Shown here piece after piece: positions 45,969 to 56,756 of a stretch of DNA of 64,000 nt (position 1 is the first letter of the stretch; each line of letters begins with the position of its first letter). The translations under genes were made by a program, and so were the position numbers. The DNA comes from Cryptomeria japonica. Taxonomy: Eukaryota; Streptophyta; Pinopsida; Cupressales; Cupressaceae. Under the pieces are notes generated by a model. That model searched no databases. It saw only the letters and a list, made by a program, of their open reading frames with translations, and had not been told where the DNA came from. The stretch is from positions 404,171,389-404,235,388 of the forward strand of contig NC_081408.1 in NCBI RefSeq assembly GCF_030272615.1. Direction: 5' to 3'.

Positions 45969-47759
45969 ATGGAGGGCGGTCGGATCCAGTATTCAAATCT
46001 GAGCGGGAGTTCTAGATCAGCATCAGGACAACATGCGTAAGATGACACAGAGATTCCTGTAGATGGGGGGGGTTCAGATGGAAAGGACCCTGATGATCCC
46101 GTGGTTTTGGGGGACCTAGGGGGAGGACCAACACCATGTGAAGAGCGGTTAATAGATGAGAGCGGGAAAGGGCAGGCTCAAACTTCAGATGACAACTCGG
46201 TAGGAGCCCAAGGACAGTAAGCAATTTGTGTCTCAGAGAACATAGTGGAAGGAAAAGATCACCTGGAAAAGGTTCATTCATCAACGGACCCGAAGGGGGG
46301 ACCTAATGGATAGACATGTAAGTGGTCCTCGCTGTTTGGGGTTAAGACTAAAGGTAAGTCCTCATTGCCTCCTGTTAAAAACTCCTTGAATGTGTCTCAA
46401 GGCAAGTTTTCTATCGTTGTTCCAGACCAAATCATAGATCAAAACATTGCCAGAATGGAAAACACTTTGATTGGTAATTTTTTTGGGTCAAGACCTAATA
46501 TAGAAATAGTTCATAGATTTGTCAAAAGAAAGTGGAACCTGAAAGGTTAGGTTGATGTGGTAGCAATGAATAGAGGCTGTCTATCTTTCTCTTTTTCCTG
46601 TGATGAGGATAGAAGAAACATTCTTTGTAGTGGATCTTGGACAATAGGTAAATACATTATGTACATCCAGAAGTGGTACCCTAATGTAGCGAAAGGAAAT
46701 AATTTTTTGGTCCAAGTCCCGATGTGGGTCAAACTACCTGGGCTCCCAATGGAATTCTAGGAGGAAGACGTTTTTGCAGGTATTGCCAATTCCTTTAGGG
46801 AGCTCATCACTATTGACCAGGTCACGACATCCAGAAGAAGACTGATTTACGCTAGGATCTGTGTTGGAGTTAGACCCGACATGAACATGCCAGAGGAAAT
46901 AGAGATAGAATCGAAACTGGGGAAGTGGAAGAAAAATATTGTTTATGAAACAATCCCCTTCGCTTGTTTCCATTGTAAAAAGGTTGGACACTGGGCTAAA
47001 AAATGTCCAAATATGGAGGATAAACCCTTTCCCCAAACTAAGGTCTGGAAAAATGTAGACAAGCCACTAAAAGCCTTGGAATCCAACGATCTTAATCAGG
47101 AGAATCAGTCTCAGATAGGACGGGTGGAGGAAGAAATTACCAGTGAAGTGGGTAATGAACTAAAGATTCAGATGCTGGAGAAAAATGTTGAGGACTCAGA
47201 GTACAAAGAAAAAGACAACACTCAGCAAGAAGAACCGAAAGAGGACAAGAAAGAGCTAGTCCCAGATAAAGTGAAAAAAAACCCCTCAGACAAAGAGGAA
47301 GGAGATAACTTTAACCTTGTTCCAGAATCTCAAGATCAAGATAAAGAAATAGATTGGTTCCAAGAGGCCCAACCTGATACCATTCTGGGCCAAGGGCTAT
47401 CAGAAATCTCTCTAACCACCCCAGCAAAGGGAAAGCTAGCGTTTTTGAAAGAACAAGATCCAAAATGGGGAGATGAAGAAGACATAAAAAAGACACTGGG
47501 GAAGAATGAAACAAAGCAGGAGGATGAAGAAGTAGTAGAGGATAAAAGAAGGAACAAGCAAAAAAAAAAGAATAACAACAACCCAATTAATAGTACGATG
47601 ACTAGAAACACCAGAAGCAGGCTTGGTGATGTGGGAGCACAATATACTTCTCCAGGAAGACACTCAAATGCCAAGAAAAGATCTTTGGAAACAAGCAAGA
47701 ACTTAGTAGATGGCACCCAAAGAACCATCTTTGAGGTAGGTATTTCTAAAAATCCATGA
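45969..47759 (+). pseudogene. LINE E ORF1
   Basis: One frame runs from the ATG at 45969 to the TGA at 47757, broken by stops at 46038, 46218, 46311, 46548 and 46758. After a Gly/Ser/Asp-rich N-terminus, about 46410-46860 resembles the DUF4283 domain of plant LINE ORF1 (FSIVVPDQIIDQNIARME, RGCLSFSFSCDEDRRNIL, KWYPNVAKGNNFLVQVP). A CCHC knuckle CFHCKKVGHWAKKC is at 46965-47006. A long Lys/Glu-rich acidic tail follows. It would bind LINE RNA. Its TGA overlaps ORF2's ATG in ATGA. Confidence 0.9.
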
Positions 47760-48673
47760 AAATCATCTCCTGGAACATTAGGAGACTTAATAGTCCCCAC
47801 AAGCATAATTTAGTTAAAAATATGATTAGAGATAAAAACCCTGATATTTTTTTGATTCAAGAAACTAAGATGGTTAAAGATAAAGTTGAAAGTTTGAATA
47901 TGTTCAAAAACGGTGGAGTCAGTGGAGGTAGTTCAAAAGGTGCATCGGGAGGAATTGTTACCTTCTGGAACAAAAACAATGTAGAAGGAGAGGTGTTGAT
48001 TCAGGACAAAAATCTGGCTTGTATAAGATTTAAGCACATTAAGAATTGTACAACTTGGGTTCTAACTAACATTTACGCCCCTAACACAAAGACTAGTAGA
48101 AGTGAGATGTGGAGATATCTAACTGGGCTGAGAAGTAGGTTTGCTGAGGACAGTTGGATAATTATGGGAGATTTCAATACTCCCTTGAAGGAAAATGAGA
48201 AAAAGGGAGGGAGCCAAGCTAATCTGGACAACAGACTGGACTTGATGGACTTCATAAACAATAATGCAATTCATGATCTGGAGTTGCAAGGAGTCAAATA
48301 CACTTGGACCAATAGAAGAAGTGGTGAGAATCTGATCAAGGTTAGACTCAATAGAGCTCTTCTTTCCTTAGATTGGTATAATCTTCATGAATGTTCTTTA
48401 TCCTCTCACATAAGGGCTAGATCAGATCATTATCCCATAACCTTCACAACTGAAGTAAAGAACAGAAGGAGACATTTCCCTTATAGATTTGAAAAAATGT
48501 GGACTAGACACCCAGATCTGGAAAGTAAGATTAAGGAATGGTGGCAAGTCAGTATTGAAGGGAATGCCATGTACAAAGTGGTCAAAAAGCTAAGAATGTT
48601 AAAGATAATGTTAAGAAGTGGAATAAGGATTGCTTTGGGAACATCTTTACCTCAAAAGCTACAACCCTCTTAG
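47756..48673 (+). pseudogene. LINE E ORF2, APE endonuclease part
   Basis: Starts at the ATG overlapping the ORF1 stop. Motifs are IISWNIRRLN (N7), FLIQETK (E36), VLTNIYAPN, IIMGDFNTPL and ARSDHYPITF, the conserved residues of the apurinic-like endonuclease that nicks target DNA. Past about 48590 a frameshift ends the frame in an unrelated tail (stop at 48671). The protein-like reading continues in another frame as the RT block. Endonuclease residues look intact. Confidence 0.93.
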
Positions 48674-50684
48674 AGCTCAAGAAAATCCAAGATGAGATAC
48701 AGATCAATGGTTACACTAATATGTCTAGAAACACTGAAGATGCTATTCTTATGAGATATCATGATATAATAGCTAAAGAGGAAACCTACTGGAAACAAAG
48801 ATCGAGAAATGTCTGGTTAAAGGAGGGGGACAGGATCACTAAATACTTCCATATGTCCACCTTAAGACATAAGGCCATGAATAGAATTGTTCAGATTAAA
48901 GTAAATGGCAGATGTGTTGTTGATGATGACTCCATGAGCAAGGTTGCTATGGATTTTTTCTCTAACTTACTTGCTAAGGATCAGAATTTAGAAATACAGG
49001 CACAAAGGGAACTTTTGGATAGCATACCTACCATTTTGGGGGAGGAACAGAACGATCACCTGTCGACTATCCCTTCCCATGAAGAAATTTTGATAGCTAT
49101 CAAATCCTTTAAAGGCAACAAAGCCCCAAGTCCGGATGGCTTTCCCATGTTTTTCTTCCAAATGTACTGGCATATTATAGGAGATGATGTCACCAGAGCA
49201 GTGAAAGAGTTTTTTGGTGCTAGAAAACTGTTAAAAGAAGTTAATGGTACTTTTATTGCTCTCATTCCCAAAAAGATGGGGGCAGACTCTATGGATCTTT
49301 TAAGACCTATAAGTCTATGCAACTCTCTCTATAAGATTATCTCTAAGGTCCTAACCTCTAGAATTTTGAAGCTGCTGCCCTCCATCATCTCACCTCAGCA
49401 AAGCGGTTTTATCCCGGGAAGACAAATTTTATATTCTATCATCTTTGTTCATGAAAATATCCACTCACTGGCATTCTCTAAAAAATAAGGTTTTTTTTGA
49501 AATTGGATCTCTCTAAAGCCTACGATAGAGTGGATTGGGATTTTATGGTGGACGTTCTCTCTGCTTTTGGCTTTAGTCCTAGAAGTGTCAGCCTTATCAG
49601 AAAACTTGTTTCTTTGACTTCTTTCTCTTTTTTAATGAATGGCTCCCCCTCTCCTTTCTTTAAAGCCTCAAGAGGTCTCAGGCAGGGGGATCCTCTATCT
49701 CCAGTGATCTTCATCATCATGGTGGAATGCTTGGGGAGATGTATTGGTAAGCTGGTTGAGAAAAGGGAGTTTTGTGGTTTGAATCCTTCTTCGACAGATC
49801 AAATATGCTCTCATCAACAGTTTGTTGATGATTCTATAATAATGGGAAAAACCACTGTTAAGGACTCTAGAAGACTAAAAAAGGCTTTGGGAAACTATGA
49901 AGAGGTCACTGGTTAGCTAATTAATTGGTCTAAAAGCTTTGTTTATTTTATCAATACTCCGGAGAGAAGGAGGATTAAAATTAGTAACATTCTGGGAGGC
50001 CAAATTGGTAGTCTGCCTGCTTCTTACTTGGGGCTCCCCTTAGGCCTTGATCCTCCAGACACCTTTTGGGGAGCCTTGGTGGATAAATTCCACAAAAAGC
50101 TATCTGGATGGAAGGGAGCTCTCCTTAGTCAAGCAGGTAAGGTCCAACTACTTAAATCCACTCTACAAAGTATCCCCCTCTATGCCATTAGTCTATTCAG
50201 GATTCCAACTAAGTATGCTGAGGCCATTGAAAAGATTCAAAGATCCTTCTTATGGACAGGGGTGGAAGAGAAGAAGAGAATGAACTTAATTGCATGGGAG
50301 AAGGTCTGTAAGCCTAAGAATAAAGGAGGTCTTGGCCTTAGAAGAACAAGAGACATAAATGATCACCTCATGGCCAAGCAGATTTGGAGAGGATATAGAA
50401 ATCAAGGAGAGTGGAAAAAAATATGGGACAACAAATACAAAAGCCAATGCCCGAATCTTCAAAGTTTCCTCAAAGCAGAGATCATCCCAATTGGTTCCAA
50501 TATTTGGAAAAATGTCTCTAGGACTAGAGACTTAATTATCAAAGGTACAAAGTGGAAGTTGGGGAAAGGGAATCTTATTCAGTTTTGGGAGGACCCTTGG
50601 CTTCTAGATTCCCCTTTGAATGGAAACCCTGAGTGGAACAAATATCAGAACCAATGCAAGGAAAGATTTGGGAACCAAGGTTGA
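48674..50684 (+). pseudogene. LINE E ORF2, reverse transcriptase part
   Basis: 48721-49488 holds the N-terminal RT (FKGNKAPSPDGFPMFFFQ, LRPISLCNSLYKIISKVL, QSGFIPGRQI). A homopolymer-linked frameshift (A6 and T8 runs near 49481-49500) separates it from 49497-49916: LDLSKAYDRVDWDF (catalytic Asp), GLRQGDPLSP and FVDDSIIMG. A stop at 49914 interrupts, then 50028-50684 gives LGLPLG and KLSGWKGALLSQAGKVQLLK. It ends in the connector before the zf-RVT frame. Active-site Asp residues are present. Confidence 0.93.
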
Positions 50685-51948
50685 GGATTACTGGAAAGAT
50701 GGACAGTGGAAAGACTTATCTCAAGTGGATCAGTCTTTAGGTAGTTTGAACAAAGTTATGAACTCTATGGTGAGGATTGAAGAAGAAGACCAAATAATTT
50801 GGAAACTCACAGCTAGTGGTACTTTTTCAGTGACTTCTCTATATCATCAACAGTTCAAGAACATGGAAAGTCCTTGTTGGGCCAAAGCTTGGGTGAAAGG
50901 CCTCATCCCCAAAATAAATATTTTCTTTTGGATAGCCCTTCAAGACAAAATTCTCACTATTGAGAATATCAGAAAAAGAGGTATCAACATGCCTAGTTTC
51001 TGTATTCTCTGCAAGCAGAATGAGGAGACTATAAATCATATGCTCTTCCATTGTCCCTTCTCTGCTGCTGTTTGGGGAAGCTGTTTGGATCAATTCAATA
51101 TTAGTTGGAGCTTCCCTAATTCGATTCAGGAAATTTTCAAGTCTTGGCATCACCCTTCAAAAAACAAAACCACAACCTTATTATGGAAAATTGCTTTACC
51201 CCACATGTGTTGGGGTCTTTGGAAAGAGAAAAATGATAGAATTTTCAGGGAAAAGACTACTAAGGCTAAAATTGTGTTTGAAAAAATAAGAAGAAGCATA
51301 GTGGAAAATCTGAATATCATAGGTGGTTTGGATAATCCTCACACTAAGGAGGATCAATGTATCTATAAAAAGTGGAGACTAAAGGCTCAAGAGAGTGTTC
51401 AGAGCAACCCTAGAGAGGGAGTGAGATGGATCAGCCCACCCGGAGGATGGATGAAAATCAATTTTGACGAGGCCTCTAAGCGTAACCCGGGGGTTGCTGG
51501 ATGTGGAGTGGTCCTAAGGGATGAATGGGGAATATATAAAATCATTAAATGTATTCCCATAGGAAATCAAACCAATCATGTAGCCAAAGCCATGGCGGCC
51601 TATCATGGGATGATCCTTGCCAAGGAAGCCAAATGCACTAAAGTTTGGTGTGAAGGAGACTCCTTAAACATTATCAACTATTTAAAAATGAAATTCCCAC
51701 TGTCTTGGTCTATTAGTAATGCTATTAAAGCTACTAGGAAAATTAGAGAAGAGTTTGACATGTGTGTTTTTACACATGTTTATAGCAAGGCCAACTCTTG
51801 TGCTGACTAGGCTACCAACCTGGCCTGCCAATCGGGAGACATCATTACTAATTATGGTGAAATGAAGATTGCAAGTGAAATGAAATCCTTTCTCAATCAA
51901 GACCGAAGCTATACAAGGCAACGTGGTACTTTTAATCATTATTTCTAA
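50620..51948 (+). pseudogene. LINE E ORF2, zf-RVT and RNase H part
   Basis: Another frame of the same ORF2. A zf-RVT domain (FFWIALQDKILTIENIRKRG, CILCKQNEETINHMLFHC) is followed from about 51430 by a plant-type RNase H (MKINFDEASKRNPGVAGCG, VWCEGDSLNIINYL, THVYSKANSCAD). At the Glu position of the N-x-x-A-E motif this copy has Lys (HVAKAMAAYHG), which would disable RNase H. A TAG at 51808 interrupts the last helix; protein-like reading continues to 51946. Confidence 0.92.
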
Positions 51949-52121
51949 TGACCTTCCCACCTTTTTTGATGCAGGGCTCATTTGAAGATAATGAACTTTT
52001 AAATAGGTGTCTTATCATAATTACTTGGCACGGATTCTGGGTGCTCTTATAGAATAACCATAGAAACCAGAGGGGAAGTGATCAAATCGAGAGAAGGCAT
52101 TGCAAGGAAGGTGCTGGAAAA

Positions 52122-53725
52122 ATGGGAGGTAACAAGAAGAGATTTGAACCTGCTTCCTGCTCGGACTGGAGAAAGAATGAAGAAGTCTGGGATATCCTCT
52201 AGCAGGGAGGAATGAATGTTTTCATGGAACGACTAAGTGGGAAAGACCCCATAATTACTTCTTACTTCATCAAGAACTGGAAAAATGGAAAAATTCTGAT
52301 TGGTTCACAGATGATGAATGTCGACGAAGAGGTTATTGCCGAGGCCACGTGGATGTCTACTAAGGGTATGAAATTTTACAGGGACAGAGGAATATCTGAT
52401 AAAGCTGCAGACAAGTTTCCAGTTACGGATGGAGAGAGGTGAAAGATGATCAAAATTGACAATTCCTACCACTCCCCAAAGAGAATTTGTAGGCCTTGGA
52501 GGTTTGTTCTTTTCGCTTCTATTGAGTACATTACCTTAGACGGTAGGTTTACCAGGGCCTACAGGCATCACTTCGTTCTTCTTAATCATTTTCATCATGG
52601 AGAAAGGGTTAGCCTGCCCTATTACCTTGCATGTTCTATGGATCATACTATAAAGGAAATCTAGAAGGATCCTAAAGGTGATCATGCCCTCCACCAGGGG
52701 CTTATGGTCTTGGTTTATAAAATGCTAAAGGGGAAGTGCATTGAAAAGCCTATCAAAGGTAAAAATGCTAGAGATGAAACTACAGAAAGTAAGGATAGTG
52801 GTTTTAATTTTGACTCAGATACCGAGGGAGAGTCGGAGGAAACTAGAAAGAAAGGGAGGATTAGGGCCAATAAGAGGAGGATTATTGTGGACTCTGATAG
52901 GTCAGACTCTGCAACTGAATCCCTTGAGGAAAAATCTGCTAAAAAAGGAAAGGGAAAACCACTGGAAAGAAGGCTCAGAAAAAGAACATTAAAAAGGGGA
53001 GAAATTCCGACTTCAATCACGTTCAGGTTGAATTGGAAGAGGAGGCTGAAGAAAACAAGGTGGTTGATAGTCAGGATAAAGAAGGGGAGGGTAACCCGGT
53101 GATGGATAATTTGGAGACCGTGAATACCACAAATCTGCATAAGGAGGAAAAAGGGGATAAAAGTGACAATGGTGACAAAGACACTGTTAAGGCCTTCTGT
53201 GAGACCATCGCTACTATGGTGAAGGATGTTAACAGTTTGAAAACTAATACATAGGCCATTGCAAGAATTACAGTTGGTGACAAGCCCTTGGAGGAACATG
53301 TTAAAGAACTGGTGGCCGTTCTGCATAATGCGCAAGCTATTGAATGTATGGTTGGAAAAATTATGGCAACAGAGAAAAAGGTCAACGAGATGGGAGATCC
53401 TAAGGAAATGGAAAACAAAATTTTTGATTTCAGCACTAGAATTTACAAGATGGAGCTCAATGTAAAGAAGATTGCCGACCAAAATTTCCAAATCCTCAAA
53501 TCCTCGGTGGACAACATGAACATCCTTATTAATAGGTTTGAGAATGATGCAAAAAAGGATGGTGATAAAGAGCAGTCGAACAAGAAAGGGCATGAAAGGA
53601 GGACCAGAGCTAACACAAAGAAAAAAGGCGACATCGAAGGTCGTGAGCTAGAGGATCTGAAGACCTCAGCGAACAACATGAAACAAATGGTTGTTCACGC
53701 TGAGGAAATTATGAATAGTATTTAG
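52122..53725 (+). pseudogene. LINE E third ORF, unknown protein
   Basis: Starts ATG at 52122 (MGGNKKRFEPASCSDWRK) and runs about 534 codons. It is broken by stops at 52200, 52440, 52662 and 53252 and one frameshift near 53000-53033. The N-terminal 190 residues look globular (FMERLSGKDPIITSYFIKNW, MSTKGMKFYRDRG, RPWRFVLFASIEYITLDGRF, HALHQGLMVLVYKML). This pattern is reminiscent of plant transposon-associated mobile-domain proteins, a weak inference. Then come an acidic stretch, a Lys/Arg-rich NLS-like stretch, and a Lys/Glu-rich likely coiled coil. It sits inside the LINE's target duplications, 220 bases before the 3' end. Confidence 0.75.
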
Positions 53726-53948
53726 TTTCTGTTGCTGTCCCTGGTTAGGTCTCTTTGCTGTCTTTTTGCTTTCCTTTTGCTGTCTGTTCCGAGATACTTT
53801 ATTATGTAATACTATGTTAAGTTGATCCCTTTCGGTGGGTTCATGTTGTTTTTTGAAGTGACCAGACACTTTTTTTAGCAGTTCTTTCTCCTGGTTTGTA
53901 CAAGGTTCGGGTACCTTTCAAATACCTGCTTTTACTTAATCAAAACAC
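53726..53948 (+). other. LINE E 3' UTR
   Basis: 223 noncoding bases, pyrimidine-rich at first (TTTGCTGTCTTTTTGC words), ending TTACTTAATCAAAACAC before the target repeat. There is no long poly(A). Confidence 0.7.
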
Positions 53949-54673
53949 GGTTGGCTAAAACCTCAACTCATAATTACAAAGTTACATCACACAATAAAAA
54001 GATTGACCACCAAACCAATATAATGATATACATGATATAACATGGTACTAAACCAAATCTCCAAACACTCACCACCGAAAATCACGCCAAGATCAACTGA
54101 AACATGGTACACCACCAGGAAAACCGCATAACATGAAGAACATCACCGATTTAGAAAAACAACCAGGAACTCACACAATGATCAATTCAGATCATAAAAA
54201 CAAATAGTAGTTAATTAGGAAACACCAACAAGCACGTTGGAATCATCAGTAACAACTATACCAACACCACTTATCAAATCTTCATCGATCAACATCTGAA
54301 CCTTAAGAACGCAACAACTGTCATGAAGAAAGATAACTTATAGAGCACCAAATCACAAACCTATTGAAATGAAGATACACAAGATCATCCTAAACAATCT
54401 CCCAGAATATCAGCTCAAGGTTTGATCACACTGAAATATACCAGAGGAAATATTGAACTTTGCAAAGCATTGATAAAAAAAACAAACTGCAAATCAGATA
54501 ATCAATTAAGCTTTCTAGATCACCAAAACCAATACAAAAGAATATAATGATACTAGAAATACTCCATAAACCAAACCATGATTCCAATAAACCAATCTGC
54601 AATCACTGGAGTAGGAATATGTTGACATCAATGACAACAACATATCATAGCAGCAATAATGTCCAACAATATT

Positions 54674-56700
54674 CTTGGATGATATATTGGTTTATTCATG
54701 ATCAATGGAGGAGCATGAGGAGCACATGAGGGAGGTTTTTTAGTGTCTTCCCGAGAATCAGTTGTATGCCAATTTGGAAAAGTGCGAGTTCTTCCAGATA
54801 GAGGCTAGATATCTTGGCCATGTCATATCATGAGATGGTATTGCAGTGGATCCCTCTAAGATCTAGGCTAGTGTGGATTGGCCAACACCCACTAATGCGG
54901 GAAAGGTTCATAGCTTTGTGGGTCTTGTAGGCTATTATCATAGATTTGTTCAGGATTTATCGAGGATTGCTCATCCTATCATTTCTCTTCAGAGGAAAGG
55001 GAAGAATTTTGTGTGGTTAGATTAGTGTGAGATATATTTTTGGATCCTCAAGGAGTATTTGAAAATTGCACCTATTATATTAGTGCTAGATCCTTTGGGT
55101 GATTTTATGGTGTGCATGGATGCCTCTTTGGAGGGTCTTGGAGAATTTTTGACGTAAGATGGTAGAGTGATAGCATATGAGTCACGCAAGCTCAAATATC
55201 ATGAGTTGAATTACCTAACTCACCATTTAGAGTTAGTCATAGTGGTGCATGGCTTGGTTAGATGCATACATTTCCTTCTTGGGCATTGGTTTGAGTTGCA
55301 CAACAATCATCACACTTTGAAATACATTTTCATGTAGCCAAACTTGAATGCTAGGCAACGGTGTTGGATGGAGTTCTTGTGTGAGTATGATTTTGAGGTG
55401 AGATACATTCAGGGCAAGGAGAACATGGTAGAAGATGCTTTGAGCCACAGGATGCATGATGTTTCAGTGATGACTCTCAGTGTAGATTTGAGGAGAAGGA
55501 TTCTTAGTGCCCTCCCTTTAGATGGTTGGTACCAGGAGGTCAGGGCAAACATTTCTTCAGGGATATCTTTGGATGGCAGAAATGTAGGATACTCTTTGGA
55601 GTCTGATGGTCTACTTTGACATTTGGGATGTATATATGTTCCACCTTCAAATGGTCTTTGAGCATTGGTCTTATCAGAGGCCCATCGTGCACCTTACTTG
55701 ACATATCTAGGTGTCAAGAAGATGCACACAAATTAGTGACAACTGTATCATTGGGTAGGCATGAGGATAGGTATAGTGGATTTTTTGTCATGTTTCTTAG
55801 AGTGTCAGCGTATGAAGGTAGAGCACCAACATCCAATAGGTTTATTGTAGTCAAACATGGTTCTAGATTGGAAATAGGAAATTATATCTATGGATTTATA
55901 GTTGGATTGACTATGTCTTCACATTGATATGATGCTCATGGTCACCGTCGATAGGCTGACCAAGGTGACACACTTCTCTCTGATCAGATCTTCCTACGCA
56001 ACAACAACAGTGGCTCATGTTTTCATGGAGGAGATAGTGAGGTTGCATGTTATTCCTTGACGGATTATATCAAATTGTGATCTAGTGTCCACTTCAACAT
56101 TGTGGACTTCCCTTCAACATGATATAGGAGCTCAGGTGAACTTTAGTTCAACATATCATCTTGAGTCAGAGGGCCGAACTGAGAGGGTTAATCAGGTATT
56201 GGAAGATATGTTGCAGATGTGTGTCATGGATCAATAGTCTAGATGGGAGGATTATATTTATTTGGTGGAGTTTGCTTATAATAATGGCTATCATAGTTCG
56301 ATTGGTATGTCCCCTTTTCAGACATTGTATGGTCAACTGTATTAGATACCCTTGAGTTGGGATTGTTTGGAGTACAAAGTGCTTCTTGTTTTAGAGATGT
56401 TGAAGGATATGGAGCGACACGTGGCATGTATTAGAGAGCATTTGATAGAAGCACATGACAGGCAAAAGAAATATGCAGATACTCATTGTGTGGATAGGTA
56501 GTTTTTCAGTAGGAGACAAGGTGTTTTTGACAGTACATCCACAAAAGAGATATCCATTATGGAAAAGGCTCTAAGTTGGCACCTTGATTTGTTGGACCAT
56601 TTGAGATTTAAGAGAGGATTGGTCCTATAGCATATCGCCTTGCCTTGCCAGCTAGCTTGTCTCATATCTTAGCAACTCATATTTTGAGTAGCCCATCTAC
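54674..56700 (+). pseudogene. gypsy H reverse transcriptase end, RNase H and integrase
   Basis: Resumes after copia D with FLDDILVYS, the RT active site. Then come LEKCEFFQIEARYLGHVIS, FVGLVGYYHRFVQDLS, RNase H (VCMDASLEGLGEF, RYIQGKENMVEDALS) and integrase (VDRLTKVTHFSLI, NFSSTYHLESEGRTERVNQ, LVEFAYNNGYHSSIGMSPF). The DNA-binding tail fades out by 56700 without a clear chromodomain. Stops and frameshifts are frequent; the reading is recovered by switching frames. Integrase's second catalytic segment reads ISNCDLV, degraded. Confidence 0.88.
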
Positions 56701-56756
56701 TTAGCAAGAATCAAACCAAGTAGTACTGGTTGGGATTCTACCATGTTATTAGTTCC

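Larger units (their letters stand above)
45943..53948 (+). mobile_element. L1-type LINE E, full length, with a third ORF
   Basis: An 8.0-kb insertion in the D LTR flanked by a 13-14-bp target duplication: GGCTGGCTAAACC (45930-45942) and GGTTGGCTAAAACC (53949-53962). It encodes ORF1 (DUF4283-like plus CCHC), ORF2 (endonuclease, RT, zf-RVT, RNase H) and a further ORF at 52122-53725. A short pyrimidine-rich 3' UTR follows, with only a weak A-rich tail (TTAATCAAAACAC). The leader before ORF1 is 26 bases, so it looks full length. Several stops and frameshifts disable it. Confidence 0.93.
32363..54668 (-). mobile_element. Ty1/copia element D, full length, carrying two nested insertions
   Basis: Both LTRs, the PBS (45309-45320), gag, protease, integrase, RT, RNase H and polypurine tract (40800-40811) are present on the minus strand. 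The outer duplication is GTATT (32358-32362) versus ATATT (54669-54673), one mismatch. The left LTR contains copia C and the right LTR contains LINE E. Without them the LTRs are about 1341 and 1327 bp. Its own frames are disrupted. It is the same family as copia I, the solo LTR and the fragment at 19802. Confidence 0.93.
45322..54668 (-). repeat. 5' LTR of copia D, interrupted by LINE E
   Basis: LTR sequence covers 45322-45942 and 53963-54668, about 1327 bp after removing the LINE and one target repeat. The uninterrupted relative near 32955-32985 reads through the same point (AAGGTTGGCTAAACCCTCAA), confirming the insertion site. A TATA-like GTATAAATAG lies on the minus strand (complement of 45899-45908), before the G/C tract near the LTR end. 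Confidence 0.92.
28700..56743 (+). mobile_element. Ty3/gypsy element H, split by nested insertions
   Basis: The pieces in order are PBS 28700, gag 28870-29739, zinc knuckle and protease to 30470, RT start to 30820, RT middle 32012-32362, then RT end, RNase H and integrase 54674-56700. The gaps are exactly filled by a solo LTR (30821-32006) and copia D (32363-54668), each flanked by a 5-bp duplication. Removing them restores colinearity. The 5' LTR lies left of 28700 but its start is unclear; a 3' LTR is not recognised, because block K begins at 56757. Confidence 0.88.

Noticed and set aside
47311-47806. Long minus-strand frames opposite LINE ORF1
   Set aside because: Shadows of the purine-rich ORF1 tail; Ser/Leu/Phe-rich composition is the antisense of Lys/Glu codons.
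52715-53593. 292-codon minus-strand frame opposite LINE ORF3
   Set aside because: Hydrophobic composition is the mirror of the Lys/Glu-rich plus-strand ORF. The plus-strand frame has a matching start, end and layout.
56744-56756. TGTTATTAGTTCC as the start of the 3' LTR of gypsy H
   Set aside because: Only 13 bases before block K, and the match to TGTTAGGACCC near 24918 is too short to trust.
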